Origin: Asaia prunellae JCM 25354
GTDB taxonomy: Bacteria > Pseudomonadota > Alphaproteobacteria > Acetobacterales > Acetobacteraceae
Reading direction: 5' to 3'
Length of the DNA: 64,000 nucleotides
NCBI RefSeq assembly: GCF_000613885.1
Contig: NZ_BAJV01000009.1
Span: forward strand, 62,001 to 126,000
Positions within the stretch are counted from its first letter, which is position 1, and each line of letters begins with the position of its first letter. The position numbers and the translations under genes were made by a program. This document shows, one piece after another, positions 55,059 through 64,000 of the stretch. Below the pieces are notes generated by a model. That model was not told where the DNA came from, ran no database searches, and saw only the letters and a program-made list of their open reading frames with translations.

Positions 55059-57007
55059 AGCGTAGCGATCCGATCAAGGAGGGCCGAAGGTATAGCGCTC
55101 TGCGGCGCAATTCTTGCGTGGGCTTCTTCTGCTCTGACCTTCCAGGCCATCGGGTCACCTATCACTGTTTCGATCCACCCGGCCAGTTCCTCCTCTCCCG
55201 TTATAGTCGTTACGAGGCCATGAAGTTGCCGGAAAGCCTGACGGAAATTGTCGTGATGAGGTCCGGTGGCCAGGATGACATCGAGTCGGACCGGCTCGAA
55301 CGGATTATGACCACCGCCAGGCGCGCGAAGCGAATTACCGATCAGTGCGCAGGTGCATAACCGATAGAACAATCCCAGCTCACCAAGTGTATCAGCAATC
55401 CAGAGCGTGTCTGCATCTTCTGGTATCTGACCGAGTGCCCGTCTTGGTGCCGGTGAAGCAGCAAGAGCGGCGATCTGGGCGCCGCGTATCGGGTGTCTGG
55501 GGACAATGATAGTGAGCAGGTCCGGAATTTTCCGACGGGCAAGGGCTGTCGCACCGAGAATGATTTCTTCCTCATCTTCATGAGTTGAGGCGGCAAGAAA
55601 GACAGGTCTGTTTCCTAGATGGGCTATCAGATTATCGAGTTCTGACTGATTGACCGGGGGCGCAGGAGCATTCTGTTTCAGATCGCCAAAACATCTGACG
55701 TCGCGCACGCCGAGCGCAGTGAAATGGCTGGCATCCTCCTCGCCACGGGCTGCGACAAAATCCAGTCGCTGGAAAAGAGGCGAGGTGAACCGTTTCATTT
55801 TCTGCCAGCGTTGCCACGAGCGTCTGGACAGACGTCCATTCAGGATACCCACGGGAATGGCCCGCCTCGTACAGGCAAGTATAAGGCCGGGCCAGAGTTC
55901 ACTATCGGTCAGAAGCAACGCTGAAGGACGCCAGTGATCGAGAAAGCGTTTTGTCCAGAGAGGGACATCATAGGGAATAAACTGATGACTCAGGCGGTCT
56001 GCCAGAGTGCCTGACTGATCACGATAGGCAGCCATGATATCGGCACCACTGACAGTCGCGGAAGTGATCAGAAAATGATGTCCGGGATGGCGTTCGGCCA
56101 GAACCGGGATAAGAGGCAGGATCGAGTGCGTTTCGCCCACGCTGGCGGCGTGAAGCCATAGTATGGGGGCCTCAGGCCGAATGACTCGGGTACGTCCGCG
56201 TCGCTCGGGAAGACGATCCAGACGCTCCTTGCCACGTCGGAGGCGAATGAGCATCATGGCTCGCAACAGGGGTACAAGCGCAATGCCCATTATCATCCAT
56301 AGACGATCGGCCAGACCTGCGCGCCCCAGGGAGAGGCAGGTTTCAGCGCGGGCAGAGAGTGTTTTCAGCCTCGCAGCAATGTCTTCTGCCAGCATCGGGG
56401 AATAGCAGCGCGCGCCGTAGAGCAGGTAGCCCCTGCCGAAGGGAAGTGGAACACGTAACCGGTCCCAGCTTGGCAGGGTGAACCCCGTGCAGGCGGCTCC
56501 GATCGGCACCAGCGGTTTGCCGGTCAGCCGCATCAGGGCTTCGATACCCGGTTGGACAGTCTCGGCCGGACCTCTCGGGCCGTCGGGCGTGATCATGAAG
56601 ATCGCGCCGTTATTCAGTACAGTGCAGGCCTCGCGCAGAGCCCGGCTGCCGCCCTTGTTCTTGCCGTTGCGGTCACTTGACCCCTCGATACTGGCAATGT
56701 TCCATGGGGCGATGAGATCGCTGATAAAGCGACCATCACGGTTGCGGCTGATCATTACCGTTATGTCGAGATCCGGCTTGATACGATGTGCCCAGCGGCA
56801 CATTGCGGGCAACATCAGAAGGGTGCGATGCCATGCCGCGGTGATACAGCCATCTTCTGTACGGTCGTCATTCTGCAGAAGGGCTGGGTAGGATTCGGGC
56901 GATCCCGTGATTGTCCAGCGCGTGGTGCGTATGGTCAGATCGACATAGGCACGCGCAAGAGCAAGAAGGGACCGGCTTGCTGCGTGCTTGAGGTTCAGGC
57001 GGCTCAT
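55049..57007 (-). CDS. waaA: DUF374 domain + Kdo transferase WaaA (KdtA), apparent fusion
   Basis: One open frame encodes two proteins that are usually separate neighbours. Residues 1-225 (from ATG 57007) are a DUF374 acyltransferase-like domain (TAAWHRTLLMLP, ISRNRDGRFISD, GSSDRNGKNKGGSRALRE, TPDGPRGP). From about residue 250 there is a full WaaA: membrane-anchor helix (MGIALVPLLRAMML), RRGKERLDRLPERRG, WLHAASVGE, LLTDSELWPGLI and the GGGHNPFEP site. The fusion point falls where a lost C would give an SARA-stop ending for DUF374 and leave ATG 56292 or so as the WaaA start, so artefact is likely. Confidence 0.78.
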   Translation of the reverse strand: MSRLNLKHAASRSLLALARAYVDLTIRTTRWTITGSPESYPALLQNDDRTEDGCITAAWHRTLLMLPAMCRWAHRIKPDLDITVMISRNRDGRFISDLIAPWNIASIEGSSDRNGKNKGGSRALREACTVLNNGAIFMITPDGPRGPAETVQPGIEALMRLTGKPLVPIGAACTGFTLPSWDRLRVPLPFGRGYLLYGARCYSPMLAEDIAARLKTLSARAETCLSLGRAGLADRLWMIMGIALVPLLRAMMLIRLRRGKERLDRLPERRGRTRVIRPEAPILWLHAASVGETHSILPLIPVLAERHPGHHFLITSATVSGADIMAAYRDQSGTLADRLSHQFIPYDVPLWTKRFLDHWRPSALLLTDSELWPGLILACTRRAIPVGILNGRLSRRSWQRWQKMKRFTSPLFQRLDFVAARGEEDASHFTALGVRDVRCFGDLKQNAPAPPVNQSELDNLIAHLGNRPVFLAASTHEDEEEIILGATALARRKIPDLLTIIVPRHPIRGAQIAALAASPAPRRALGQIPEDADTLWIADTLGELGLFYRLCTCALIGNSLRAPGGGHNPFEPVRLDVILATGPHHDNFRQAFRQLHGLVTTITGEEELAGWIETVIGDPMAWKVRAEEAHARIAPQSAIPSALLDRIATLCT

Positions 57008-57073
57008 GCGGCGTATAGAAGGAAAACACCCATACAGCGCCGGTAGCATGTCCGGCGTTGCATGGCAAAAGAC

Positions 57074-57960
57074 TCAACGGCTCATGAGCACGGTGATCCC
57101 TGCAGTTTCAAGGACATGACGTGTGGCCCCCCCGAGAATCATCTGACGCAGGCGCGAATGTGAATAGGCGCCCATCGTGAGCATATCGGCACCAAAATCG
57201 GCACAGGCAGCCAGAATGCCAGCCCCGACATCGCGTTCGATGCTCTTGAAGGCCCGGATTTCCGCATTGATGCCATGCAGTTTCAGATAGTCCTGTACCG
57301 TATCCGCCTCCGGACCGCGACGATGATAGTCAACGCTGGTCAGAATTTGCACGGCCTGCGCCTGTCTGGCGTAAGGTATGGCACCGCGCAGAGCTGAGGC
57401 AGCCTCGGCGGTCCCGTTCCAGGCAATACAGAGACGTGTACCAGAGGTCACGGGCGGACTGGGGGGAGCAATGACCAACGGGCACCCACTGTCATACAGC
57501 ACTGCGTGAAGCACCTCGGAAGCACGGGCGTTATCATTGGGGCCAAGATGAGGCATCAGGGTGATGTCGGATAGTCGGGCACGCCAGGTTACGGCCTCAT
57601 GTTCCGATCCTGTCAGGAATTCGAGCGAAGCGCTCAGACGGGATTCGGTGAGAGGGTCGTTTCTAGAAAACCGTGCTTGGGCTCGATATCATTTTCCTTG
57701 ATAAAAGCATCGAATTTCAGGCGTACCTGCAGCATACGCCGATGGGCTTCATGCTCGGCGGCTTCCATCATTTCATTGATCATCGAACTGGACAGACCTT
57801 CGCCGGTCAGAGCTGCCATTTCGTTGGGATCATCTCCGACAAGCACAGCCGAGAGATGGGCATTGAAGGCACGGGCATGGATAAGTCCCACACGCAGAAC
57901 GGCATCGATATTGCCCGCGCCGTTGAGCGGAACAAGGATGTTTCGGACGTCGTTGGCCAT
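57074..57960 (-). CDS. Two-domain universal stress protein (one frameshift)
   Basis: About 296 residues when joined. Start ATG 57960 (MANDVRNILVPLNG) begins the first Usp domain; one base is lost at about 57652 (FLETTL should continue LTESRLSASLEF), and the second part carries RLCIAWNGTAEAASALRGA and the ATP-site-like MGAYSHSRLRQMILGGATRHVL with the G-x2-R-x9-G(S/T) pattern. Tandem Usp proteins of this kind are common in alphaproteobacteria; regulation cannot be told. Confidence 0.85.
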
Positions 57961-58025
57961 GAGGTTTCTCGCTATATCGTCGGTAAGAATACAAATCCGG
58001 GTCCGATTACGAACCGGGAGAAAAG

Positions 58026-58637
58026 TCAGGGATAAAGGCGGGTCACGGCCCAATCGTTTTCCTGTCGTGTCCAGGTTGCACGATCATGCATGCGATAGGG
58101 GCGGTCCTGCCAGAACTCGATCTGCCGGGGAACAAGCCTGAACCCGGACCAGTTCTCCGGTCGCTCGGGTTCCTTGCCTTCGAATTGTCTGGTGACCTGA
58201 TTGATGCGCTCCTCGAATGTGGCGCGATCGGGCAGGGGGCGCGACTGGTCCGAGGCAATGGCACCGATACGCGAATTGCGACTGCGGCTTGCGAAATAGC
58301 GATCAGCTTCTTCTGCACTGACCGGCTCGACCTGCCCTTCAATACGGATCTGTCTGCGCAGGGATTTCCAGTGAAACAGGAGCGCGGCATGGGGATTGGC
58401 CTGGAGCTCACCCCCCTTGCGACTTTCAAGATTGGTATAGAACACGAATCCGGTCTCATCCGCACCCTTGAGAAGGATCATCCTGACAGAGGGCACGCCG
58501 CCGGGGGTTGCCGTAGCGATAGCCATGGCATTCGGATCGTTTGGCTCGCTGGCTTCGGCTTCTTTCATCCATTCTGCGAAGAGGAGGAAAGGATCGGCGT
58601 CGAGCGGTATGAGCGGTAAGCTGCTATCGGCGGGCAT
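58026..58637 (-). CDS. pdxH: Pyridoxamine 5'-phosphate oxidase
   Basis: FMN enzyme making PLP, 203 residues. VRMILLKGADETGFVFYTN, LLFHWKSLRRQIRIEG, the SRSRNSRIGA loop and the C-terminal signature EFWQDRPYRMHDR and RLYP are all conserved. Frame intact. Divergent from fabI. Confidence 0.96.
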   Translation of the reverse strand: MPADSSLPLIPLDADPFLLFAEWMKEAEASEPNDPNAMAIATATPGGVPSVRMILLKGADETGFVFYTNLESRKGGELQANPHAALLFHWKSLRRQIRIEGQVEPVSAEEADRYFASRSRNSRIGAIASDQSRPLPDRATFEERINQVTRQFEGKEPERPENWSGFRLVPRQIEFWQDRPYRMHDRATWTRQENDWAVTRLYP

Positions 58638-58778
58638 GGCAGGGAGCCTTCTGTTTGAAGTCGATCAGTCTTCGTCGCCTCTCTAACGTGTCGCGTGCAG
58701 ACTTGTTTGCGCAGCGGGCATGTGCGACGTAACAGATCATTATTATTTCTTTTTCTGACATTAACCGGGATCTGCCTC

Positions 58779-59621
58779 ATGTCCACCGCTTCGTTCGATC
58801 TCCCCACCGGGACGCTGATGACGGGCAAGCGCGGCCTTGTGATGGGCGTCGCCAATGACCGCTCCATCGCCTGGGCCATCGCTTCAGCCTGCGCCGCTCA
58901 GGGGGCGGAGCTTGCCTTTACCTATCAGGGCGAGGCACTGGGCAAGCGCGTGAAGCCTCTGGCAGAAAGCGTCGGTGCGTCTCTGGTTATCCCTTGCGAT
59001 GTCGGTGATGACGCCGATATCGACCGTGCTTTCGATGAGATCGAAAAGGCATGGGGCAAGATCGACTTTGTTGTTCATGCCATTGGCTGGGCTGACAAGC
59101 AGTTCCTTCGTGGGCGCTATGTCGATACGCCACGTGATGCCTTTCTCAAAGCCATGGATATTTCCTGTTTCTCGTTTACGGCTGTAGCGCGTCGCGCAGC
59201 AGCCATCATGAATGAGGGTGGATCACTGCTGACTCTCTCCTATCTGGGAGCAGAGCGCGTTATGCCTCATTACAATGTAATGGGGGTGGCCAAGGCGGCC
59301 CTTGAGGCATCGGTCCGGTACATGGCTGCGGATCTCGGCAGGGATAATATCCGGGTCAATGCAATCTCGGCGGGGCCCATCATGACGCTGGCAGCGAATG
59401 GCATTGGCGATTTCCGCTATATTCTGCGCTGGAACCAGCTCAATGCGCCGATGGAGCGGAATGTATCGCTCAAGGATGTTGGCGGCGCCGGGCTGTATTT
59501 TCTTTCCGAACTTTCGTCCGGAACGACCGGAGAAATCCATCATGTTGACTGCGGCTATCATGTTGTGGGCATGAAGAATCCGTCTGCTCCCGATATCGCC
59601 GTCGTTTCATCAGAAGGCTGA
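58779..59621 (+). CDS. fabI: Enoyl-ACP reductase (NADH)
   Basis: Last step of fatty-acid elongation, 280 residues. Cofactor motif [13 protein letters not shown], catalytic Y-x6-Y-x6-K as [20 protein letters not shown], and the FabI-type C-terminus. ATG 58779 ([11 protein letters not shown]) is the conserved start; the frame is open to 58695 but upstream residues are unlike the family. aroC starts one base after its stop. Confidence 0.95.
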   Translation: MSTASFDLPTGTLMTGKRGLVMGVANDRSIAWAIASACAAQGAELAFTYQGEALGKRVKPLAESVGASLVIPCDVGDDADIDRAFDEIEKAWGKIDFVVHAIGWADKQFLRGRYVDTPRDAFLKAMDISCFSFTAVARRAAAIMNEGGSLLTLSYLGAERVMPHYNVMGVAKAALEASVRYMAADLGRDNIRVNAISAGPIMTLAANGIGDFRYILRWNQLNAPMERNVSLKDVGGAGLYFLSELSSGTTGEIHHVDCGYHVVGMKNPSAPDIAVVSSEG

Positions 59622-59622
59622 G

Positions 59623-60723
59623 ATGTCGGATAACAGTTTTGGAACGCTTTTCCGGGTCACGACCTGGGGAGAGAGTCACGGTCCGGCCATTGGCTGCGTG
59701 ATCGATGGTTGCCCACCAGGCATAACGCTTTCCGAAGCAGATATCCAACCCTGGCTCGATCGTCGGCGGCCGGGCCAATCCAGGTTTACGACCCAGCGAC
59801 AGGAAGCGGATCAGGTCCGCATCCTGTCAGGTGTTTTCGAGGGTAGGACGACAGGGACTCCCATTTCCCTGATGATCGAAAACACGGACCAGCGCTCGAA
59901 GGATTATACCGATATCGCCCAGCGTTATCGGCCGGGTCACGCAGACGTCACGTATGATTTGAAATACGGTCATCGTGATTATCGTGGTGGTGGCCGCTCA
60001 TCGGCACGCGAGACCGCTTGTCGGGTGGCAGCAGGCGGTGTGGCACGTCGGGCCATTACGGAGATTCTGGGTCAGGAAGCCAGTATTCGTGGCGCCCTGG
60101 TGCAGGTCGGTGGGCTTGCGATCGATCGTGCGCGCTGGGATTGGGATGAGGTGGCGAGAAATCCGCTTTTCTGTCCTGATCCTGTGACGGCAATCGAGTG
60201 GGAGGCTTTGCTTGCGGCCATTCGCAAGGATGGTTCGTCTATCGGGGCTCTCGTTGAAGTTGTCGCTGAGAACTTCCCTGCCGGTCTGGGCGCGCCACTC
60301 TATGGCAAGCTTGATGCCGATCTGGCTGCAGGCCTGATGGGTATCAACGGTGTCAAAGCGGTTGAGATCGGAGAGGGTCTCGGCGTTGCCGCATTGCGTG
60401 GCGAAGATAATGCCGATCCCATGCGTATGCATGAAGGTGTTCTGCATTTTGAAAGCAATCGTGCTGGCGGCATTCTGGGCGGCATCTCGACAGGACAGCC
60501 CATCCTTGCCCGTTTTGCCATCAAGCCCACCAGCTCTATTCTTGTCCCGGTGCCATCAATCAATCGACAGGGTGAGAATATCGACGTTATTACCAAGGGG
60601 CGCCACGACCCCTGTATCGGAATACGTGCGGTTCCGGTTGCCGAAGCCATGATGGCCTGTATCCTGCTCGATCATCTTCTGCGCGATCACGCCCAGAACA
60701 GCTGGCATCGTTACAACGATTGA
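59623..60723 (+). CDS. aroC: Chorismate synthase
   Basis: FMN-dependent last step of the shikimate pathway, 366 residues. [55 protein letters not shown] and [13 protein letters not shown]-x-EAM are the four signature blocks. Frame intact, co-transcribed with fabI. Confidence 0.97.
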   Translation: MSDNSFGTLFRVTTWGESHGPAIGCVIDGCPPGITLSEADIQPWLDRRRPGQSRFTTQRQEADQVRILSGVFEGRTTGTPISLMIENTDQRSKDYTDIAQRYRPGHADVTYDLKYGHRDYRGGGRSSARETACRVAAGGVARRAITEILGQEASIRGALVQVGGLAIDRARWDWDEVARNPLFCPDPVTAIEWEALLAAIRKDGSSIGALVEVVAENFPAGLGAPLYGKLDADLAAGLMGINGVKAVEIGEGLGVAALRGEDNADPMRMHEGVLHFESNRAGGILGGISTGQPILARFAIKPTSSILVPVPSINRQGENIDVITKGRHDPCIGIRAVPVAEAMMACILLDHLLRDHAQNSWHRYND

Positions 60724-60727
60724 GAGG

Positions 60728-60764
60728 CCCCCTTCATGGCAATCTGTAACTGCCATGAAGGGGG
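60728..60764. terminator. Strong hairpin between convergent aroC and the OsmC gene
   Basis: Perfect 14-bp stem CCCCCTTCATGGCA/TGCCATGAAGGGGG with a nine-base loop. Symmetric placement suggests use from both sides. Confidence 0.85.
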
Positions 60765-60773
60765 AGAGTTCTG

Positions 60774-61208
60774 TCAGGACAGGGTTGCCGACAGGGTAAT
60801 CTCAGCTTTGAACAGCTGGGAGACCGGGCAGCCGTTCTTGGCTTTTGTGGCCAGCTCCTCAAATTTCGCCTGATCAGCACCCGGGACGCTACCCTTGAGG
60901 TCGAGATGAATCTTTGAGATCTCGAATCCTGAGTCGGTCTTGTCGAGCGACACGGTTGCTGTCGTTTCGAGGGAAGTGGCGGTCAGGCCGGCTTCACCCA
61001 GGATCATCGAAAGGGCCATGGTAAAGCAGCCTGCATGAGCAGCGCCAATCAGCTCTTCGGGATTCGTGCCCGGCTTGTCTTCGAATCGCGTATTGAAGCC
61101 ATAGGGCTGGCTCGACAAGGCGCCGCTCTGGGTTGAGATGCTGCCCTTGCCGTCTTTCAGGCCACCGCTCCACTGGGCACTGGCTGTTTTCTTGATTGTC
61201 ATACGCAT
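60774..61208 (-). CDS. OsmC-family peroxide reductase
   Basis: 144 residues. The two catalytic cysteines are Cys61 in AAHAGCFTMALS and Cys127 in KNGCPVSQLF, with the RF-x-D-x-PGTNPEELIGAAHA block that marks the OsmC subgroup. Detoxifies organic hydroperoxides. ATG 61202 (MTIKK, third codon) is an alternative start. Confidence 0.92.
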   Translation of the reverse strand: MRMTIKKTASAQWSGGLKDGKGSISTQSGALSSQPYGFNTRFEDKPGTNPEELIGAAHAGCFTMALSMILGEAGLTATSLETTATVSLDKTDSGFEISKIHLDLKGSVPGADQAKFEELATKAKNGCPVSQLFKAEITLSATLS

Positions 61209-61372
61209 TCTCCTGATGTTCCGGGCCCCTAGCGGACCTGCTGCCTAGCCAACGCGGCGTGCACCCAAAACGTTCACCGGAATGGTTGTGACTTCATTGT
61301 CACTCCCGTGCAGGGAGTAAACAAATCGCCTTCCAGGAACTCTATGTTCTTCAAGGGCTTCCTGTCCTGTCA

Positions 61373-61388
61373 ACACCATATGTAGTGC
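61373..61388. promoter_or_regulatory. NrdR box 1 upstream of nrdA
   Basis: Reads ACACCATATGTAGTGC, matching the NrdR consensus acaCwAtATaTwGtgt at the core C, A, A, T, T and G positions. Exactly 31 bases upstream (start to start) of box 2, the three-helical-turn spacing typical of NrdR pairs. Confidence 0.8.
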
Positions 61389-61403
61389 CGGGCGCTAAAT
61401 TTA

Positions 61404-61419
61404 ACCCGATATATTGCTT
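61404..61419. promoter_or_regulatory. NrdR box 2 upstream of nrdA
   Basis: Reads ACCCGATATATTGCTT; the central CgAtATaTtG matches the consensus at every core position. About 80 bases before the nrdA GTG, so it probably overlaps the promoter and represses when (d)ATP is high. Confidence 0.8.
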
Positions 61420-61499
61420 GTATCGGGGGTGGGTCTTGAGCCAAGAGGACACTCGGAATTTGAGATCTTGATCTCGGTTTGATCTTGGGGAGATGGCCG

Positions 61500-63458
61500 G
61501 TGAGCCTGCTAGACGACACGACAAGTGAGACTGTTTCTGCGTCTGCCGACGTCCTGCCCGAGCCTTGCGCTCGTGCACCACAGGAGATCGAGTCAGAGCC
61601 TGACATGTTCGATGACGTGGTGCAGCTTGAAGGCCACCACGCAGTGCGCGTCAACCGTTCACGTGATGCGCTTCTGACAGATTTCGGCCGGGCCACGCTC
61701 GATAACCGTTATCTTCTGCCGGGTGAGCATTATCAGGACCTGTTCGGTCGGGTTGCTTCCTATTATGGCGCTGATGCGGCCCACGCCCAGCGTCTGTATG
61801 ACTACATTTCGCAGCATTGGTTCATGCCTGCCACGCCGGTACTGTCCAATGGTGGCACCACGCGGGGTCTGCCGATCTCCTGCTTTCTAAACGAGGCGGA
61901 TGACAGTCTGCGTGGAATTGTCGATCTGTGGAATGAAAATGTCTGGCTTGCCTCAAAGGGCGGCGGCATTGGTTCCTACTGGGGCAATCTGCGCTCGATT
62001 GGTGAAAATGTCGGCAGAAACGGCAAGACCTCGGGTGTTATTCCGTTCATCCGTGTCATGGACAGCCTGACCCTGGCTATTTCACAGGGCTCGCTGCGTC
62101 GTGGTTCTGCTGCTGTCTATCTGCCTGTCTGGCATCCGGAGGTTGAAGAGTTCGTTGAGATGCGTCGTCCTACGGGAGGCGATCCGAACCGCAAGGCTCT
62201 GAACCTGCATCATGGTGTTCTTATCACGGATGATTTCATGCGCGCCGTCGAGCAGGACGCGGAATGGGGTCTGCGTTCGCCGAAGGACATGTCCGTTATT
62301 CGCAGCATCTCTGCGCGCCAGCTCTGGATCCGGATTCTTACGGCGCGTATGGAGCAGGGCGAGCCCTATATCATCTACTCCGATCATGTGAACAAGGCGC
62401 GTCCCGAGCATCACAAACTTGCCGGACTGGAGGTCAAGACCTCCAATCTCTGCGCCGAAATCACGCTGCCCACCGGGCTTGATCATCACGGCAAGAACCG
62501 CACGGCCGTATGCTGCCTGTCCTCGCTCAATCTCGAAACCTGGGATGAGTGGAAGGACAACCCGCAATTTGTCGAAGACGTCATGCTCTTCCTCGATCGC
62601 GTGTTGCAGGACTTCATTGATCGTGCACCGGACGATATGGAACGCGCCCGTTACGCCGCCATGCGTGAGCGGTCGGTCGGTCTGGGCGTGATGGGATTCC
62701 ATTCCTTCCTTCAGGCCCGGAACATTCCGTTCGAAAGCGTGATGGCGCGCGTATGGAACAAGCGTATCTTCGAGCAGATCAAGACCCAGGCTGACGCGGC
62801 ATCAAAGCATCTCGCAGAAGTTCTGGGCCCGTGCCCCGATGCCGAGGAATACGGCTTCATGGAGCGGTTCTCGAACAAGATGGCGATTGCGCCGACAGCC
62901 TCGATCTCGATCATCGCTGGCAATGCGAGCCCTGGTATCGAACCGATCTCTGCCAATGTGTTCCTGCAGAAGACGCTTTCCGGCTCTTTCACCGTGCGCA
63001 ACCGCCATCTGTTCAAGCTTCTGGAACAGAAAGGTCAGAATACCGACGCTGTCTGGTCTTCCATCACGCTGAACAAGGGGTCGGTCCAGCATCTGGATTT
63101 CCTCACGCAGGATGAGAAGGATGTCTACAAGACGGCCTTCGAACTGGATCAGCGTTGGGTGATCGAGCATGCGGCTGACCGTGCACCCTTCATCTGCCAG
63201 GCACAGTCGATCAATGTGTTCCTTCCGGCCGATATCCACAAGCGCGACCTGCATCAGATCCATTATCTGGCATGGAAGCGCGGCGTGAAGTCTCTCTATT
63301 ACTGCCGTTCTCTCTCGATCCAGCGTGCTGATGCCGTGAGCGATATGGCGCTCAAGACCAATATTCTTGAAGAAGAAGACTACAGCTCGAATACTGCGGA
63401 AGCTGCCAAAAAGCCGAGAGAGACCACGAGCTACGAGGAATGCCTGTCATGTCAGTAA
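61500..63458 (+). CDS. nrdA: Ribonucleoside-diphosphate reductase alpha subunit (class I)
   Basis: 652 residues from GTG 61500, which has GGGGAG eight bases upstream; the frame is open to a TTG at 61479. The radical and redox residues are visible: Cys in LPISCFLN, thiyl-radical Cys in NLCAEI, the Tyr pair in SLYYCRS and the C-terminal CLSC redox pair. It lacks the long N-terminal ATP-cone of E. coli NrdA, as usual in alphaproteobacteria. The nrdB partner is not in the window. Confidence 0.95.
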   Translation: MSLLDDTTSETVSASADVLPEPCARAPQEIESEPDMFDDVVQLEGHHAVRVNRSRDALLTDFGRATLDNRYLLPGEHYQDLFGRVASYYGADAAHAQRLYDYISQHWFMPATPVLSNGGTTRGLPISCFLNEADDSLRGIVDLWNENVWLASKGGGIGSYWGNLRSIGENVGRNGKTSGVIPFIRVMDSLTLAISQGSLRRGSAAVYLPVWHPEVEEFVEMRRPTGGDPNRKALNLHHGVLITDDFMRAVEQDAEWGLRSPKDMSVIRSISARQLWIRILTARMEQGEPYIIYSDHVNKARPEHHKLAGLEVKTSNLCAEITLPTGLDHHGKNRTAVCCLSSLNLETWDEWKDNPQFVEDVMLFLDRVLQDFIDRAPDDMERARYAAMRERSVGLGVMGFHSFLQARNIPFESVMARVWNKRIFEQIKTQADAASKHLAEVLGPCPDAEEYGFMERFSNKMAIAPTASISIIAGNASPGIEPISANVFLQKTLSGSFTVRNRHLFKLLEQKGQNTDAVWSSITLNKGSVQHLDFLTQDEKDVYKTAFELDQRWVIEHAADRAPFICQAQSINVFLPADIHKRDLHQIHYLAWKRGVKSLYYCRSLSIQRADAVSDMALKTNILEEEDYSSNTAEAAKKPRETTSYEECLSCQ

Positions 63459-64000
63459 AGGCATTCGCGATTGCAGCCCTCGTATTGGGGACTATGCCTA
63501 CGGTAATACTCCCCGGGGTAGCGCAGGCCGATGAGATACAACCCGACCTGTCCACAGTGGTGCGAGGCGCGGTTACGGTCAAAGGCAGGACAGATCTGCC
63601 AGAAGGTACCCGGCTCGCCGTGATGCTTGAGGATGTCAGTCTTGCCGATGCCCCGGCCGTGACACTCAGCAAGACGGTATTTGCTCCCGTCGGGACCCAG
63701 GGTTTCGGTTACGCGCTCTCCTACGATCAATCGTCTCTCAAGCCTGGTCATCGCTATATGTTGCGAGCAGAAATACGGGCAGGAGACCGGCTGCTCTACA
63801 CCAGCAAGGAGGCCGTCATTGCGACCGGGGCGGTACCTGAACAGCATGAGATTGTTGTTGAGCCGGTTTCAGCGTTATTGCCGGTAGCGTTGGTCGGAAG
63901 CTGGACAATCGACAAGATCGGTGAAAACCGGACAGCTCCCGAGGCACCGGCCGTTATTGTTTTTGGTGCTGATGGCTCTCTATCCGGTACAGCTGGCTGT
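63449..64000 (+). CDS. Exported YbaY-like + META-domain protein (3' end outside window)
   Basis: Starts at ATG 63449, overlapping the nrdA stop by ten bases, and is open through all 184 codons to the window end. Signal peptide (VKAFAIAALVLGTMPTVILPGVAQA), a beta-rich YbaY/YscW-like domain (VRGAVTVKGRTDLPEGTRLAV, LEDVSLADAP) and then the start of a META/HslJ domain (GSWTIDKIGE..., PAVIVFGADGSLSGTAGC). The two domains are often joined in bacterial envelope-stress lipoprotein-like proteins; there is no lipobox here. Function unknown. Confidence 0.78.
   Translation, partial: MSVKAFAIAALVLGTMPTVILPGVAQADEIQPDLSTVVRGAVTVKGRTDLPEGTRLAVMLEDVSLADAPAVTLSKTVFAPVGTQGFGYALSYDQSSLKPGHRYMLRAEIRAGDRLLYTSKEAVIATGAVPEQHEIVVEPVSALLPVALVGSWTIDKIGENRTAPEAPAVIVFGADGSLSGTAGC

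Noticed and set aside
1-64000. Search for insertion sequences, prophage genes, toxin-antitoxin pairs or defence systems
   Set aside because: No transposase, integrase, phage structural or nuclease/effector module was recognised; the HNH gene is a housekeeping-type family.

Overview
The window looks like a piece of chromosome from an alphaproteobacterium, most likely an acetic acid bacterium (Acetobacteraceae). This is inferred from moderately high GC, alphaproteobacterial gene orders (a TIGR02302/DUF4175 protein next to lysA, argH with a small LptM-type lipoprotein, DUF374-waaA-lpxK-acyltransferase), a short class I NrdA, a pyruvate/indolepyruvate-type decarboxylase and a gluconate permease. 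I found no insertion sequence, prophage, integrase, CRISPR array or rRNA. The content is mostly housekeeping.

Layout. 1-6961: an eight-gene, nearly overlapping plus-strand operon for purine/urate breakdown (exported HAD phosphatase, FAD-dependent oxygenase, GatC-like DUF4089 protein, AtzE-type amidase, gamma-glutamyltransferase-family hydrolase, PuuE allantoinase, OHCU decarboxylase, 5-hydroxyisourate hydrolase). It converges on a large TonB-dependent receptor (7088-10057). 10398-14418: DUF4175 protein and lysA; 14486-16104: cdd, an exported serine protease and a lone receiver protein. 16229-16415: two identical tRNA-Arg(ACG) genes. 16480-19479: a lipoprotein, guaA and an ArsC/Spx-like protein. 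19510-25582: HNH protein, gluQ, lptM-like, argH, N-formylglutamate amidohydrolase, aroE, coaE, dnaQ. 25579-29305: two glycosyltransferases and an asparagine synthase. 29327-36285: dihydroorotase, class A beta-lactamase, YfgM/BamB-like pair, der, isochorismatase-like hydrolase. 36324-45464: YitT-like membrane protein, ThDP decarboxylase with divergent LysR, an AT-rich islet with a YjbR-like gene, gluconate permease, dienelactone hydrolase, MFS exporter, HD hydrolase, DIP1984-like protein. 45770-52516: methyltransferase, ubiA, rsmE, gshA, lolA, rsmI, LpoA-like protein. 52586-57049: a hypothetical and lipid A/Kdo genes. 57074-64000: universal stress protein, pdxH, fabI, aroC, OsmC, nrdA behind two NrdR-like boxes, and a YbaY+META protein running off the end.

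Sequence quality matters here. At least twenty single-base frame disruptions can be located, nearly all one-base losses in short G/C runs. They hit essential genes (guaA, der, coaE, lpxK, ubiA), so I treat them as sequencing or assembly errors. Frame-broken genes are therefore annotated over their full reconstructed span. The same error removes the gshA stop codon and creates a false GshA-LolA fusion; the apparent DUF374-WaaA fusion deserves the same suspicion.

Functionally, the first 7 kb is a coherent path from urate to allantoin to allantoate, plus an uncharacterised amidase/GGT branch. The receptor beside it could serve uptake, but no ligand can be read from the sequence. No clearly new defence or mobile system was seen.
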